NCBI GenBank assembly: GCA_039654915.1
Contig: CM077594.1
Coordinates: forward strand, 15,189,001-15,253,000
From: Aquilaria yunnanensis
Taxonomy: Eukaryota > Streptophyta > Magnoliopsida > Malvales > Thymelaeaceae
Length of the DNA: 64,000 nucleotides
Reading direction: 5' to 3'
Part shown: positions 12,009-23,745 of the stretch, one piece after another
How positions within the stretch are numbered: the stretch's first letter is position 1
How the letters are laid out: every line of letters begins with the position of its first letter
Position numbers and translations under genes: made by a program
Notes under the pieces: model-generated
Database searches by the model: none
Seen by the model: only the letters and a program-made list of their open reading frames with translations
Told to the model about the DNA's origin: nothing

Positions 12009-15000
12009 GTAACGCCCCCAATTTTATAAACCTTAATTTTAAAAGATATCTTAAATTCATAGGATTATAAAGCATTTAATTAAAAATAATTTAAGAAATA
12101 TGAGGTAAAACATTTTCTTTTAATCTATTTTTCAAATAATAAAAGTATTAAATGAAATCACAGTAATTAAGTGACAATCCCAGGAAAACTAATATACAAA
12201 TAATCTGTCAATTTAAACAAACTATATGTGTCTTTAGAAATCAAATAATACAAAGTTGAAATTCAATCCCAGCCAGTTTTACTTTCAAGGATCTACAGAG
12301 TACCCTCACTCAGTCTGCTCCCCATCTTGAACCTTATTATATGGTTTAATGTACTCTGTCTCCTCATAGTTCTCACCTAAGAAAACATGTTAGAATGAGG
12401 GGTAAGCACAACTTGCTCAGTAAGGGGGAAATATCAAGCCCATCACGTGGGTCATAATATTCCTGCAACAAACAACAGTAAATAATAAACTTTAAGTTAT
12501 AGTAATTTAATTAAAGTATAATTTCATACAACATCATAACAACAATATTAAAGTCCTACTAGTATGCTTGAACTACTATGCATATGCATAATTCCTTTTT
12601 CCGATTAAATTATATTTTATTGATCAATTATTTAATCCAATACTTAAATACCGTCGGACGAACTTAGGGTGGTGAGTGTATACATCACCCACTCTCGGGA
12701 TAACTCTTAGGCAGTGCCACTAGAGATGCCACCAAGCTAGAGCCTCTCGAGATACCTACGACAAGATAGAGTCTTTCATGATACCAGCCATAAGCATGGT
12801 CCCTCACCAGCTATGATCTAGCAGCGCACAAATCATATCTCCATACTCCATGTCAATATCGGGTCATGACAAGGGATGGTCCGCTGCCAACCTAATATGC
12901 CTCTCGGGTTCAAATCGTCCGTTCCAAACCTCTCGTCTAAATTTACGGCTTGTTAGGTCATACAGATATCGTTCATCACCAACCTTGCATGCCTTGTGTT
13001 TTAGCTTACTCCTTAAATCTTTTACTTAATGTAATCTTGTGTATGACAAACATCAATCATATGCAACAACTAATTGATGCATGAATGTAACTCATTTTAT
13101 TTAGCCCTTTTTAGTATAATGCCATAATTCTAATGCATTCTATTTCTTTTTTTCTTGTTATCTTAGCTCAGTGTTCCATGATAACATGACAATCAATGAT
13201 ATCTTTTTAAGTGTATTTATGATATATGTTCATCTCTTTTCTCATGAATTCTTTCTAAGTTTGTCATTTAGTATTTACGCTCCTAATCATTTATCTACCA
13301 GCTTATAATAATTTATTATGGCCCTAACATGTCACTAATGGTTACTTTCAGTTTTATCACATTGCTAGCGAGCTTGTCGGCCCTAAACATGGTACTAACG
13401 GTGTTTGTCTTATCAGCCCTAAACATGGTACTAACGGGTTTATTTAATCGGTCCTAACATACTTCTAATTTAATTCTTGTTACAAACGGTCCTAGTATGA
13501 TGCTAGCGCCAAACATATATCATGTATCACATCATTACAACCATGCAATCAACCAACCAAAATTACATCTCAATGGAAGATAACTAAAATAAAATAAAAT
13601 AAAATTCAAAAAAAAACTAATTAATTACTAGACCCATGTTCCCCACGCATTTAAATATTTTATGTAGCCTAATTTTTTATTTAAAATTTATTATTTAGGT
13701 TTATACTTATTTTAGGCCTAAGAGGGCCCATGAGAACTAATCCGCTTTTCCCCCTTACCTAGTATGAAATAATATGGCAAAACAAGGCAATTTCCTAGGA
13801 CGGTCCTACAAAATGTTAGTAAGGTAAAAAATTAGAAAATATACTAAAATTTAGAAATTTTCCTAAATGTTACTTGGAAGGTTCATGTTCTTGGAATCTA
13901 GGCCGAAATTTTACCTAGTGAGCGAAAAGGGTCTCGGGGTGTCTTCAGTGGTCTCGTGCCTATTTGGGATAGTGTCGGGAGCCTTTTTTATATTGATCCT
14001 AAAAATTACAGCGGCCACACACTAAGTTATATGCTTATTTAGTAGCTATAAAAACTGATCTTGGAAGGGAAAATTTTTTATTTCGGTTACCGATATGTTT
14101 TCGGAATCTCTAGCGCTCCTAGAGTCCACAGAAGCACAAAACCTTCAAGTAAGGATTTTTTAACCCTTTGTAATAACATGGACAACAAGGGAAAATAGCC
14201 TTATTAGGGCTGTAAAATTTGAAATTGGCAACCAAAATAATTTTTAAAAAAAACTATGGATGCTTACTGGGGCTTAAGAGCAAGTGGGGATTAGATCATA
14301 TCGGAAATGAGTGCACAACTTAGAATCTTGAACAAGGAAAACCTAGCAATGAAATATGGAACAAAATAACGTATTTAGGTGCTAGAAAAAAAATTAAAAA
14401 AGTGATATAGAAGATTTAGACTCACACAAACGAATTTGGGATCGTCGGTACGCGTATGATCGATTTTAGTGTTTGGATGGGGTTTCTCTTCAACCTAATG
14501 AACCTACGTAAGATTATAGCATAAATCAATGTTCTAATATTCTAGAATAACCAGTAATCAAAGTGTGAAGAGCTGGACTTACGCTGCTTTGATAAAGGGA
14601 TAAGCGAAGGCAACAACATGTACAATGAGGATTAAATGGTTGGCGGCCTTTGTTGTGGTTGAAGCGAAGAAAATTGTGCTAGTGGGTGGTTGTAATCATG
14701 AATGGGAGAGGAGCAGCCTTCTTAAAAAATTCGGCTGGGAGAATTAGACTCCAAGTCAAATAGGGGTGTAAGGAAAAAGAAGGAAATAATAATATAATAA
14801 TAGGATAATTAGCAAGATAAGGTTAAAAGTGATTTGAATTGGAATATATATGAGTAAATTAAGGAATTAGCTTTAAACTTCAATATTTTAGGGGTATATG
14901 CGGCTGAAACTTTCTAGAATATAAATTAGGGTTAGTTGGGAAATTATTCTATACAACAAAAATATGAACCTGGTTTAAACCCTACACATGCGTTGACTAA

Positions 15001-15390
15001 ATTTTTGGAAACATAAGCAAACGAATTCAAAATTGAGTGAGAAAATTTTCGTTTGACTCATTTTTTTTAGAAGAATCTAATGATGCTATCAGATTTTTGA
15101 TTTGATGCTCGGTTGAAAATGACAAAAATGCCCTTAGCCTAAAGAAAATTACTTTGAGCTTTCGGTTTAGAATTTGACTTAGTAAGCACTAAAAGAATTA
15201 TCTAAGGATCAAATTTCTTAGTTTTACAGTGATTTTTTTTAATTAATAGGTAAAATTATAAAAATACCCCTGAGGAAAAAATGTTAACTAATTTATTTAT
15301 TTTTATATATATATTTTTTATTTAGGGTAATTTGGTAATTTTTTTTTCCTTAATTTCTAGGGTTATTATGTCCCTACTTGCTATGCCAAG
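12009..15390. mobile_element. Possible LTR or non-coding retrotransposon fragment
   Basis: The block begins near TGTAACGCCCCCAATTTT, a start typical of many plant Ty3/gypsy LTRs (recalled). It includes internal degenerate repeats at 12690-12860 and 13316-13510. No gag or pol sequence and no second LTR is visible, and no matching GGGGCGTTACA end was found. It could be a truncated solo LTR or another non-coding repeat; the call is tentative. Confidence 0.3.
13316..13510. repeat. Degenerate repeat of a CGGCCCTAACATGGTACTAACGG motif
   Basis: Four to five copies of a motif like GGCCCTAACATGGTACTAA recur at about 45-bp spacing, near 13320, 13378, 13423, 13450 and 13487. The copies differ by several bases each. 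No function is evident. Confidence 0.6.
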
Positions 15391-15629
15391 CATAACCTAC
15401 ATTGGTGGCGAGGTGAGGTGCTATCTGTCATTTCTTTGATTTTTTGTACTTCATTTCCCTCCTCTAGGTTCACCTTTTTATTATGTTTCTATACATTCAC
15501 AACTACAATTAAGCACTTTATGACCTCCACTAGCTTAATCCTCCATTGCCTACAAAAAATAGCTCACATAATACTAAGTACTAGCAATTATAAACAATAA
15601 AAAACACATGTTATAAGTAAAAAGATAGA

Positions 15630-16870
15630 TAATGTGAACTCATCATATTTATATGCAGGGAAATCATTTATCTTCCACATGATTATAGCTCGTAACTAAA
15701 AATTTTACCTCAATAAAACATCTCAAGTTTCAACACCTTTACCCATAGCTACTTCAAGTATTCAATCGAAGACTGTAAATAAACATTAATACTTTTCCTT
15801 GGATTATGTGGTCTTAGAATCATCCTACTTAAGAACTTGTATGACTTTTTCATGCACATTCATGGAGGGAAATTATATGGTGTTATGATGAAAGGTGGCA
15901 TGAGTATTATTTCCCAGAGACTCCAAATTGCGTAAATCCATCAGTACATAAGCCAAACATCTTTGTGGTTTGAATATGAACCGTGGGTAGGTTGTATCAA
16001 AATGTTTCTGAGCATATCCATCTAATGGATGCCCTATGACACTTGGATCTGATCATTAATCTTTATGCCACAACATGTGTTTAGCCATTGTAATTGATGC
16101 GTATAGGCACTGGAGCTGACGTGTTAGTGGTGAAACATTGGTTTCCTTTGAATTTCAAAGCTTATATCGAGGTTTTCCACAAAATTTGGAACTTCTGCCA
16201 TATTCATCCACTTTCCAAAGCAATAAGCAGTCACTTATGCGCATATGTCAATCTTAACTTAAGACAAACCTTATTATGAAACCAAGTTCTTAATTTTCAT
16301 ACCAATTGGACAACATCTTAATGTCAAAAGGATGTGTTTATTTTAACAATTTTGTAATGGCATCATATGACCCCCTAGTCATATAGAGCTCTACCATAAG
16401 GTTCAATAATTGAACTATAGTAAAGAATTTTGAATGCATGTCATATCCATTCCAAAGAAGTGTACAAGCATCACCCAATAATGCATAAAACCATTGAGCA
16501 CTTTTGCTACTCATCTATGTGATTGGTACTCTGGTGCATACTTGGTCCAACTGCCTTCCCATACCATTCTTTCATAAAGGTTGGTTGTCAAACTAGCATA
16601 ATAATGCTCATACCAAGTAGATATTTGAGGGGACATAAGTAAATGACCATTCAATGGCTCACTATGAGTTGTCTAATTTAAGTAATGAAGCATGAAGCCA
16701 TACTTGTAAATGTGGAATCTAACCACATCATAATCCTTAAACTACAATTTTTTTCACCTTTTACATGGATGTCAAATGTTTTGACCTTTCATGTGCTCAG
16801 GATGACCATAAGCAAGGGCTATAAAATCATTAACCCCTGTCTCTCATTCGACCTTATATCTAGTTTTGTT
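15630..16870 (-). pseudogene. Decayed CACTA (En/Spm) TNP2-type transposase
   Basis: Reading the minus strand from about 16870 downwards gives, with stops and frameshifts, the conserved order of a TNP2 transposase. First comes the transposase-associated domain (AYGHPEHMKGQNI, HPCKR, FHIYKYGFM), then LLNLMVELYMTRGSYD, then THPFDIKM. It ends with DPSVIGHPLDGYAQKHFD, TTYPRF, an LCTDGF-like segment and KINDFPAY near 15640. In living elements this protein cuts at CACTA ends. At least ten interruptions make this copy non-functional. The C-terminal part after KINDFPAY is not recognisable. Matches are from memory of the family; HMM profiles of the associated domain and the Transposase_21 domain would test the call. 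Confidence 0.72.
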
Positions 16871-18640
16871 TGGGCAAAAAGTGATTACTACATATATGAT
16901 TCCATTTATTGTATCTTAAACAACACCTTATTGGGAAAACTATTGGCCTCTATTAAATAACTAAACACGTAATCCCAAAAAACTATATACAAGTATTTAA
17001 TGATACTAAAATAAATGTACATAATTGGGTAAATACATCAAAATGCTAGCAATGAATTAAAGTACATCATTTTTAGAATATAAGACAACTAATGAATATG
17101 AAGAATGAAAATTAGTATTTCTAATTCATGAAAAGAAATAGGATATTTGGTGGGTGTTCCATCTCAGTGCCTTTTTGTAAAGGGGAATGCTTTGAACGAA
17201 AGTGGTTCATAATAAGAACTTCACACATATGGTGGACCTACAAAAGATACATAAAGAAGAATGGGGGAAGGATCCCTGGGATGCTTTCCAAGGAAAGAGA
17301 GGATTCTTCAATGCTCAAATCAGTTCTTAGTTACTGTATATTCATAGAAGGGGTTAGGAATACCGTACCTTGAGGTTGAATAAGCCTTTTAAATACAGTG
17401 GCTTTCAGGAAGATCATAACTATTGGTAGGCTAACTACATGTCTCCCATCACATCGTATGTGCCGAAGTAGCATGTGGGGATGGGACATTTGGCAATCTT
17501 TCTCCAGCTACCAATATGGAGTAGGGTAAACTCTAAGGTATCTTGAGGGGGTGTCTGAGGTGCTAGACCCGGGAACTTGTGGTGATGAGTCTTGAGCAGT
17601 TTAGAGTGTCTTTTCCGAAAGTTTGTCACCCTGGGACCTGGGGCCCTGGCCGAGGTGGCACAAGTCACGATGGCACCAGAGGTACTATCAATATTATTTG
17701 TACTTAATCACCAACTATAATTCCTATGGACATAACAATTGAAATTCTTTTTCCAATAATTAAATATTATTCTAAACTAGTAAATCAACCTAATGTACTC
17801 ATATAATTTAATATTATTGAAACTTTTCTACCTTATTACAACAAATAAAAAAAAGAAATAAAATACACATTAATGTTATTAATTCCTGAAATTTAAAAAA
17901 TTAAAAGGCAAATTTGTATCCATGGTGAAATAACAACCACAATCAACAACAACAATGACAACATCCACTAATATTAATAGTGACACTAACTAAATTTAAG
18001 TATAATTTCACCACACACACACACATATACAATTTAATATTAAAAAAAATGGAAAATCTTGAACAAGATACCTCCAAATCCGAAATTAAGCAAGGGATAT
18101 CACTGGCTATCCTCAAACTATGAAAATAAGCTATAAAACCAATATATTCAACTTCCAAACTCACACAACTAAAAAAAAATAAAAGTAAAAAAAAGCTTGC
18201 AATATTTGAAAAACCTAGGAAACTACCATTGTTTTTTGAAAAACCTACACTAGATCTGTATCCTTGAGTCTTAGATTGGTGAATGTAGGAGGAATAGAAG
18301 TTGATTTGGCAGTTAAATGTGTGCGTGCGTGGAGGAAGTTGGGAGTAAAAGAGAGAAGAACGAAAGACATTGCCAATTTGGAGCTCCTGGTGGGGGGTCT
18401 GATTACAGTTTTTGATGGCCTAACCCTTGGAAACTATTTTTTTTTTCAAATCTATCCCTTTAAATACTAATTAATTTTAAATGATAATTAATTTTATTTA
18501 TATTGATTAATGTTAATATAGGGAAAAAGTAAACATGGTAAAATAATTTTTCAATGGCTTGACAATTGGAAAATGCCTCTTCAAGTTTCCAATAGCTTTG
18601 TGTGTTAGAAATTACTATCAGTCAAACCGTTGGAAAATAA
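16871..18640. other. Unassigned sequence upstream of the CACTA transposase remnant
   Basis: This probably belongs partly to the same CACTA element, since it precedes the transposase in its own orientation. A minus-strand frame of 77 codons at 17435-17668 is not recognised. 18.0-18.6 kb is AT-rich with a short CA run near 18015. Confidence 0.3.
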
Positions 18641-18885
18641 TACTCTCTTTGTCCTACTTTTTTTGTTCCATTTGACCTTCTTTTATTTAGTTTGACTTAA
18701 ATTTATATATATTATTGTTTGTTAGAAAAAATAATACATATATATATATAAACTATTAGTCTTGATTTATCATTCATATATAATTTTTTTTTCATTTATA
18801 TGCTAAAATATTAAAAATAAAAAATTATAGATTAATTGATGAAAAGTGAATAGTGAAAAAAATTTGGAACACTTACTAAATCTAG
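18641..18885. mobile_element. MITE family A, copy 1
   Basis: The left end is TACTCTCTTTGTCCTACTTT and the body carries the shared core TTTAGTTTGACTTAAATTTAT and TTAGTCTTGATTTATCATTC. The right end includes TTTGGAACACTTACTAAA, partly complementary to the left. The same core recurs at 20290, 26280, 29945 and 31285, so this is one of at least five family members in the window. Confidence 0.55.
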
Positions 18886-18989
18886 GTTATGGAATACTAC
18901 AGCTACTTGGCATGTATTACTACCACCACAAATAACATTTTAAGGTGACCAATATCTTTCTCAAAAGCATAAAAAAGTATAAATAAATA

Positions 18990-19790
18990 TTTACACAAAT
19001 GTCACTACTAGTAAGAATTTGCATGTCCTAACTCTCCTGCAATAAGCAATTGTACTTAATGTCATCATTGCCCTTTTCAAAAGGTAAAAAAATAATGTAG
19101 CCAAAGTAGACATATGTTCAAGTGTTATGGATTGCATGTTCAATGTACCTGACAACCTACTACTAGGAACCACAATCCAATATTATCATTACCTTTTTTT
19201 CAAGTGACACATATGAAAGGTTGATATAAACATCTGTACAAAACTATAAATCACATATGAATAGGGTGTTCAGTTCTATTGCGGCTAGTGTAAGTACTTA
19301 GAAGTAGCAATCACATTCTCTAATGTAACTAATAGATTTCATAAAGGGGCGACAAAAAATTGGACAAAGTAAGCATTTACGCAGATGTCTACAAGAATTG
19401 CATTTTCAATGTAACATGTTGCCTTACTTGATGTTTTTCACCTCTAATTCATCTAAAGACAACAAGTAATCAATTATGATTTTTTTTTTTTTCATTCATG
19501 AATTGGTCAAATTGATTACCAACAATTGCATGATATTCATGTAGCTATCCTCTAACTATTTTGTTTAGCTAGGATAATTCTATAGTGTAACCAACAGGGG
19601 TCACCTTTATTACTCGGAAGAACAACCATTTCACCATCAAGGCAAGAGTTTTTCCCTTGTTAGAATGAACATATCTTACTTGATGTAAGTAACATTTGTT
19701 CGAATTACCACTAGGAATTGCCTGTTCAGTAGAATCAGTTGCCTATTAATAAGAATCGTGTTCTAATTTAACCAATATAGAAACCTATAG
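18990..19790. repeat. Degenerate short repeats, possible CACTA subterminal repeats
   Basis: A phrase like AGAATTGCATGTTCAATGTAAC recurs in diverged forms near 19010, 19130, 19305, 19395, 19710 and 19755. Clustered short repeats like this occur near the ends of CACTA elements, and a CACTA transposase remnant lies 2 kb away. No CACTA terminus or 3-bp target duplication was identified, so the link is inferred. Confidence 0.4.
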
Positions 19791-20092
19791 TTTATCCCAT
19801 TTGTTAAAAATGTATGATTTTATAATTTCACACAATACTGAAATCATCACCAAAAAAACAAAAACAAAACATATGCTACTGAAAATTGCATACAATTTCT
19901 TTAAGACTTAGTTATAACAACTTACTGTCTCTCTCATTTTATTTCAAATTCGTAAGACATATTCCAATAAATTTAAATTGTCCACTGATACATTTAAATT
20001 ATCTAATAATAATCTTGCAATTAGTAAATATTTTAAATTAGTAATTTTTTATTTATTTAAATATATGAAATAATTTTAAATCAAAATGATAG

Positions 20093-20650
20093 GCAATTCA
20101 TTTTAACTTAAGTCAACTTAACCCAAAATGACTTATTTTTATTTATACATTTTTTTATCCGAAACCAATTTGGTTTAAATGTCAATATTATATAAATGTA
20201 ATAATTCATTTGAAAATAAATTTTCATGATATTATTAAATTTTTATTTTTTTTATTTATTAAAAAATAAAAATTTATAAAAATTTATTATCTCTGTTTCA
20301 CAAAGATTCACCTATTTACTTTTTTTTACTAAAGTTTGACTTAAATATATTTATATTAATTTTTATTTTAAAAATTTTTTTAAAAATATATTTATAAACT
20401 ATAGTCTTTAAGATACTATCTTCATATAAAATTTTTTTAAAAAATCATAAATTAATTACTGTAAATAATAAAAAGAACAAGTTTTATGAAATGAAGATAG
20501 TAATAAGATTATAAAAAAATGTAAAATTAATAAGATTTCTGAGAAAAAATAATAAGATTATGAAAATTATATTTTAAATATATTATTACACCTATATAAT
20601 ATTAATTTTTAAATAAAATTAATTTCAGATAAAAAAATAAATAAAAATAA
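20093..20650. mobile_element. MITE family B (long inverted repeats), copy 1, interrupted
   Basis: The left part begins GCAATTCATTTTAACTTAAG and runs through ACTTATTTTTATTTATACAT. The right part resumes after the family A insertion with AATAAGATTATAAAAA-like sequence. Uninterrupted relatives (21141-21477) show that the two halves were once continuous. The right end is truncated. Confidence 0.6.
20290..20512. mobile_element. MITE family A, copy 2, nested in family B
   Basis: Terminal inverted repeats are visible: TATCTCTGTTTCACAAAGATT on the left against TATCTTCATTTCATAAAACTT read from the right. The core TTTGACTTAAATATATTTAT is shared with the other family A copies. It splits a family B element, so it inserted later. 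Confidence 0.65.
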
Positions 20651-21140
20651 TCCATAAATCTCAAGGGTGTTGCTTTATTATCCTTTGATTAAGCCGGTGC
20701 CCCACGTGGGACCATTTTCTTTTCCATCTTGCCCTTTAACTCTGCCGTGGGTACTGGGTACGGATTAACGTACAGCAACGTGTACGGCTAGGAAACCTTG
20801 ACATGACTCGTTTGTCTTGTGGCATTCCCATGTTCATTCACTCCCATCAATTTAATTATATATGGATGTGATCACAAACTACAATATCATATTATTGGTC
20901 AGATTTTAAATCTTAATTAATTTGTATAGAAAGTTTTTTTTGTCATTTATTGTATACTTAGATTAGGTACCCTTACTCTTCTAATGGCTATGAATATAAA
21001 AAAATGCTTCTCTACTTTATGGTAGAATGAAAAATTGCCTTGTATTTGAGTTAATCGCTTTTTAAATATCCCACATGATTTAATAAGATAAAACTTCTCC
21101 ATCCATAAACAATTTAGTTGTTAGGTTGGGAGAATTAGGA

Positions 21141-21477
21141 CCAATTTGTTTTGTCTAAAGTCAACTAATTTTTTTTTATTTTTACATCTTTTTTACCTGA
21201 AACTAATTTCATTTGAAAGCTAATGTTATGTAAATATAATAATCAATTTGAAAGTAAATTTTTAAGATATTGTTAAATTTGTATGAATTTTTCTTTTTTA
21301 AGGCTTGAAACTCAAAAATTTCATAAAAATTTAGTGAGATTATAAAAATTATATTTTCAATTGATTATTCCAACTATATAATATTAAATTTTAATTAAAA
21401 TTAGTTTCAAGTAAAAAAGATGTAAAAATAAAAATAAGTCATTTTCGAATCAATTGATGAAAGTTAAAATGAATTGG
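21141..21477. mobile_element. MITE family B, copy 2 (uninterrupted)
   Basis: The ends are inverted repeats: CCAATTTGTTTTGTC on the left and CCAATTCATTTTAAC as the reverse complement of the right. The arms are long and AT-rich, and almost the whole element can fold on itself. No coding capacity. Confidence 0.6.
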
Positions 21478-21489
21478 GTGTTAAATTCT

Positions 21490-22645
21490 GAGTGATCTAG
21501 AGGAAGTGTTTTTTTGTTTATTTATATTATGGTGAGTCTCACGACTCTCACCACTTTTTTTTTTCAGTAATTGATTTAAAATTTTTCAGTTTGATACTTA
21601 TTTAACAATCACATGAGCTCGCATATAAGTGAAAAGGTAGTGCTAAAGCTACAAAATGCTATACTTCCTATATCTTATACTGAATTTGTCAGTTTTAAAT
21701 TATTGTGTCTTAAATTGTGTCCGTTTTCTATGATTAAACATATTTTGAACATACATGGTATATTTATTTGGCAAAACGCCTATAAAAAAAATAAAAACAA
21801 TCGAATGTTAGAGGCACGAGAAGTACCTAGTGGTATACGAATTCTTGAATATTGGCTTTCTTCCAGAATGATTTTCAATCGAAGCTTAAGCGTAAAACAT
21901 TATTCGAGATTATACCAAGTCAAGTTTCGATTTCAGAATTTTCGAGCTCCAGTTTGATCAAAGCTAACTATTCTTTAACATTTATAAGAAAAAAGGGTTA
22001 ACTTCAATCATTTTTGCTCCTAAATATATGTTGTAATTGTTTTTGAGCTTGAAAGTTTTAAAAATTATAATTTGCTCCTAATGTTATCAAATTTATGGAA
22101 TTATTGAGCTGAGGCCAAAATTTTATTAAATTGAACTCAAGCCCACATTCCAGGAGTTCGAGTTCAAGCAATCCACACCACATTTTATGTACAATTGCAG
22201 TATAGAAGTGGGCTCCCTACTTGTAAATAAAATCTCAAGATCAGCAATTCACACCACATATGATATGTGTAGGTCAGCTTGGAAACGCTTGCATGATAGA
22301 GGACAATACTGAGGGATATCTGGTACGGTCGAATATTTTAATTTTTTTTATATTTTTGACTTTTTGTGTATTGTAAAATTGGTCCAGCTTCATTCAATTC
22401 AACGTGCCCTCTATGCACCGCCATTGGATTTTCTCTGCCACAGCTGACGCACCACGTTTCTATTCTTCTGGTCCTTTCTGGAGTCCTGGACTCGAAAATT
22501 GACGGCTTCCTATTCCCGACTTAATTACATGCATGAGCCCTAATTTTTAATTATTATTTTTGTTATAATCCTAGTCTTCAATTTATTTGTAGCGCATGCC
22601 TTATTCCATTAAGATGTCCTATTTTGACCTTTTTTTTTTTTTTTA
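21490..22645. other. Unassigned AT-rich sequence
   Basis: No feature is supported. A 114-codon plus-strand frame at 21613-21957 has no recognisable domain, low-complexity composition and no neighbouring gene structure, so it is not annotated as a gene. Confidence 0.4.
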
Positions 22646-22649
22646 CTGA

Positions 22650-23370
22650 AATGGTTATATTTGATGGCAGATGGTTATATCAGTATAAGATTACGGGGAA
22701 AAACATTAATTTTAACTCCTGAAAATTTTTCTTTTATCGAAGAAACTTAAAAGTTTGAAAGCTAACGAACCAACCACCCATTTCACCTCCTTACCGTTCA
22801 CCTCTCTCATTGCCCCGCCTCTCCATCTTCTGCCTCCTTAGATTAATTTGACCAAAATTGACTAACTAGTTTCTGGGTTTGACATGATGACGCTGTTGCA
22901 CAAATAAGCTTTTTGGTGACAACACTTCCACGTGGAAGAAAAAAAATTTCCAAAATTTTAAAATCTCAAAATTTCAAGCCCGATTCTTGAAAATTTGAAA
23001 TTTTCAAAAACTAGTTGAATTTTAAAAGAAATGTCAGAAGAGACAGTTAAAGAGGATGAGAAAATTTACTAAACCATGAAAATCGATTAAAATTTTGAAA
23101 CCTTTTTATGAATGTGGCAGTGCCATTGTTGGCAAACTTACCTGTGTGACGGTGCCACCATGTTAAGCCCAGAAACCGACTAGCCAGTTTTGGTTAAAAT
23201 GGTCTAAGGAGGTGGAAGAGGGAAGGAAGGGGCAGTAAGGGAGGTGAATGCTGAGGATCAGATCGTTAAATTTCAAGTTATAAAGTTTCTTTGACAAAGA
23301 AAAAATTTTTAAGGGTTAAAACTAATATTTTCTTCTACAATTCTATGCTGACGGAACATTTTCATCTAAT
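22650..23370. mobile_element. Foldback element with arms of nearly 300 bp
   Basis: The left arm (about 22650-22945) and right arm (about 23090-23370) are inverted copies of each other. Landmarks are TTAACTCCTGAAAATTTTTC versus the reverse complement of the stretch at 23300-23330, CACCTCCTTA versus TAAGGAGGTG-like sequence, and TTTCTGGGTTTGACATG versus its counterpart near 23165. The spacer is about 150 bp. Long-armed, non-coding elements like this are often Mutator-derived, but no target duplication was resolved. Confidence 0.7.
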
Positions 23371-23745
23371 ATAAAAAATTCTATAAAAACTTGTATATAA
23401 TTATTATTTAAATAATTTTATATAAAATTAAAGTTATATTAAAAGAATCGTTGGATCTAAAGTGCTACTCACGTATATCATACTTGTCAATTTTTAGATT
23501 AATTGAGAATCTCTAACTTCTTTAACTTACAAATACATTTTTATAATATAAATGTCTATAGTTCAATTTTACGAGATAATTTATAAAAATTAATAAACTG
23601 AATTAAGTTAATTTTTTTGTGTATTAGAATATCAAAATCTAAAGGCTAGATTAATTGTATTACCAAGAGACAAATAATTTTTTGAATGATAAAGAATACG
23701 TAAGCACTTAGATGAGTGCAAAGGGTTAGTTACTCCTTTTCTTTT

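Noticed and set aside
12009..15390. A complete LTR retrotransposon
   Set aside because: Only a 5'-LTR-like start is seen; no second LTR, primer-binding site, gag or pol was found.
17435..17668. A 77-codon minus-strand frame near the CACTA remnant
   Set aside because: It could belong to the CACTA element, but I recognise no motif, so it is not called as a gene.
21613..21957. A 114-codon plus-strand frame
   Set aside because: No recognisable domain, no splice or promoter context, and composition like the surrounding AT-rich DNA.
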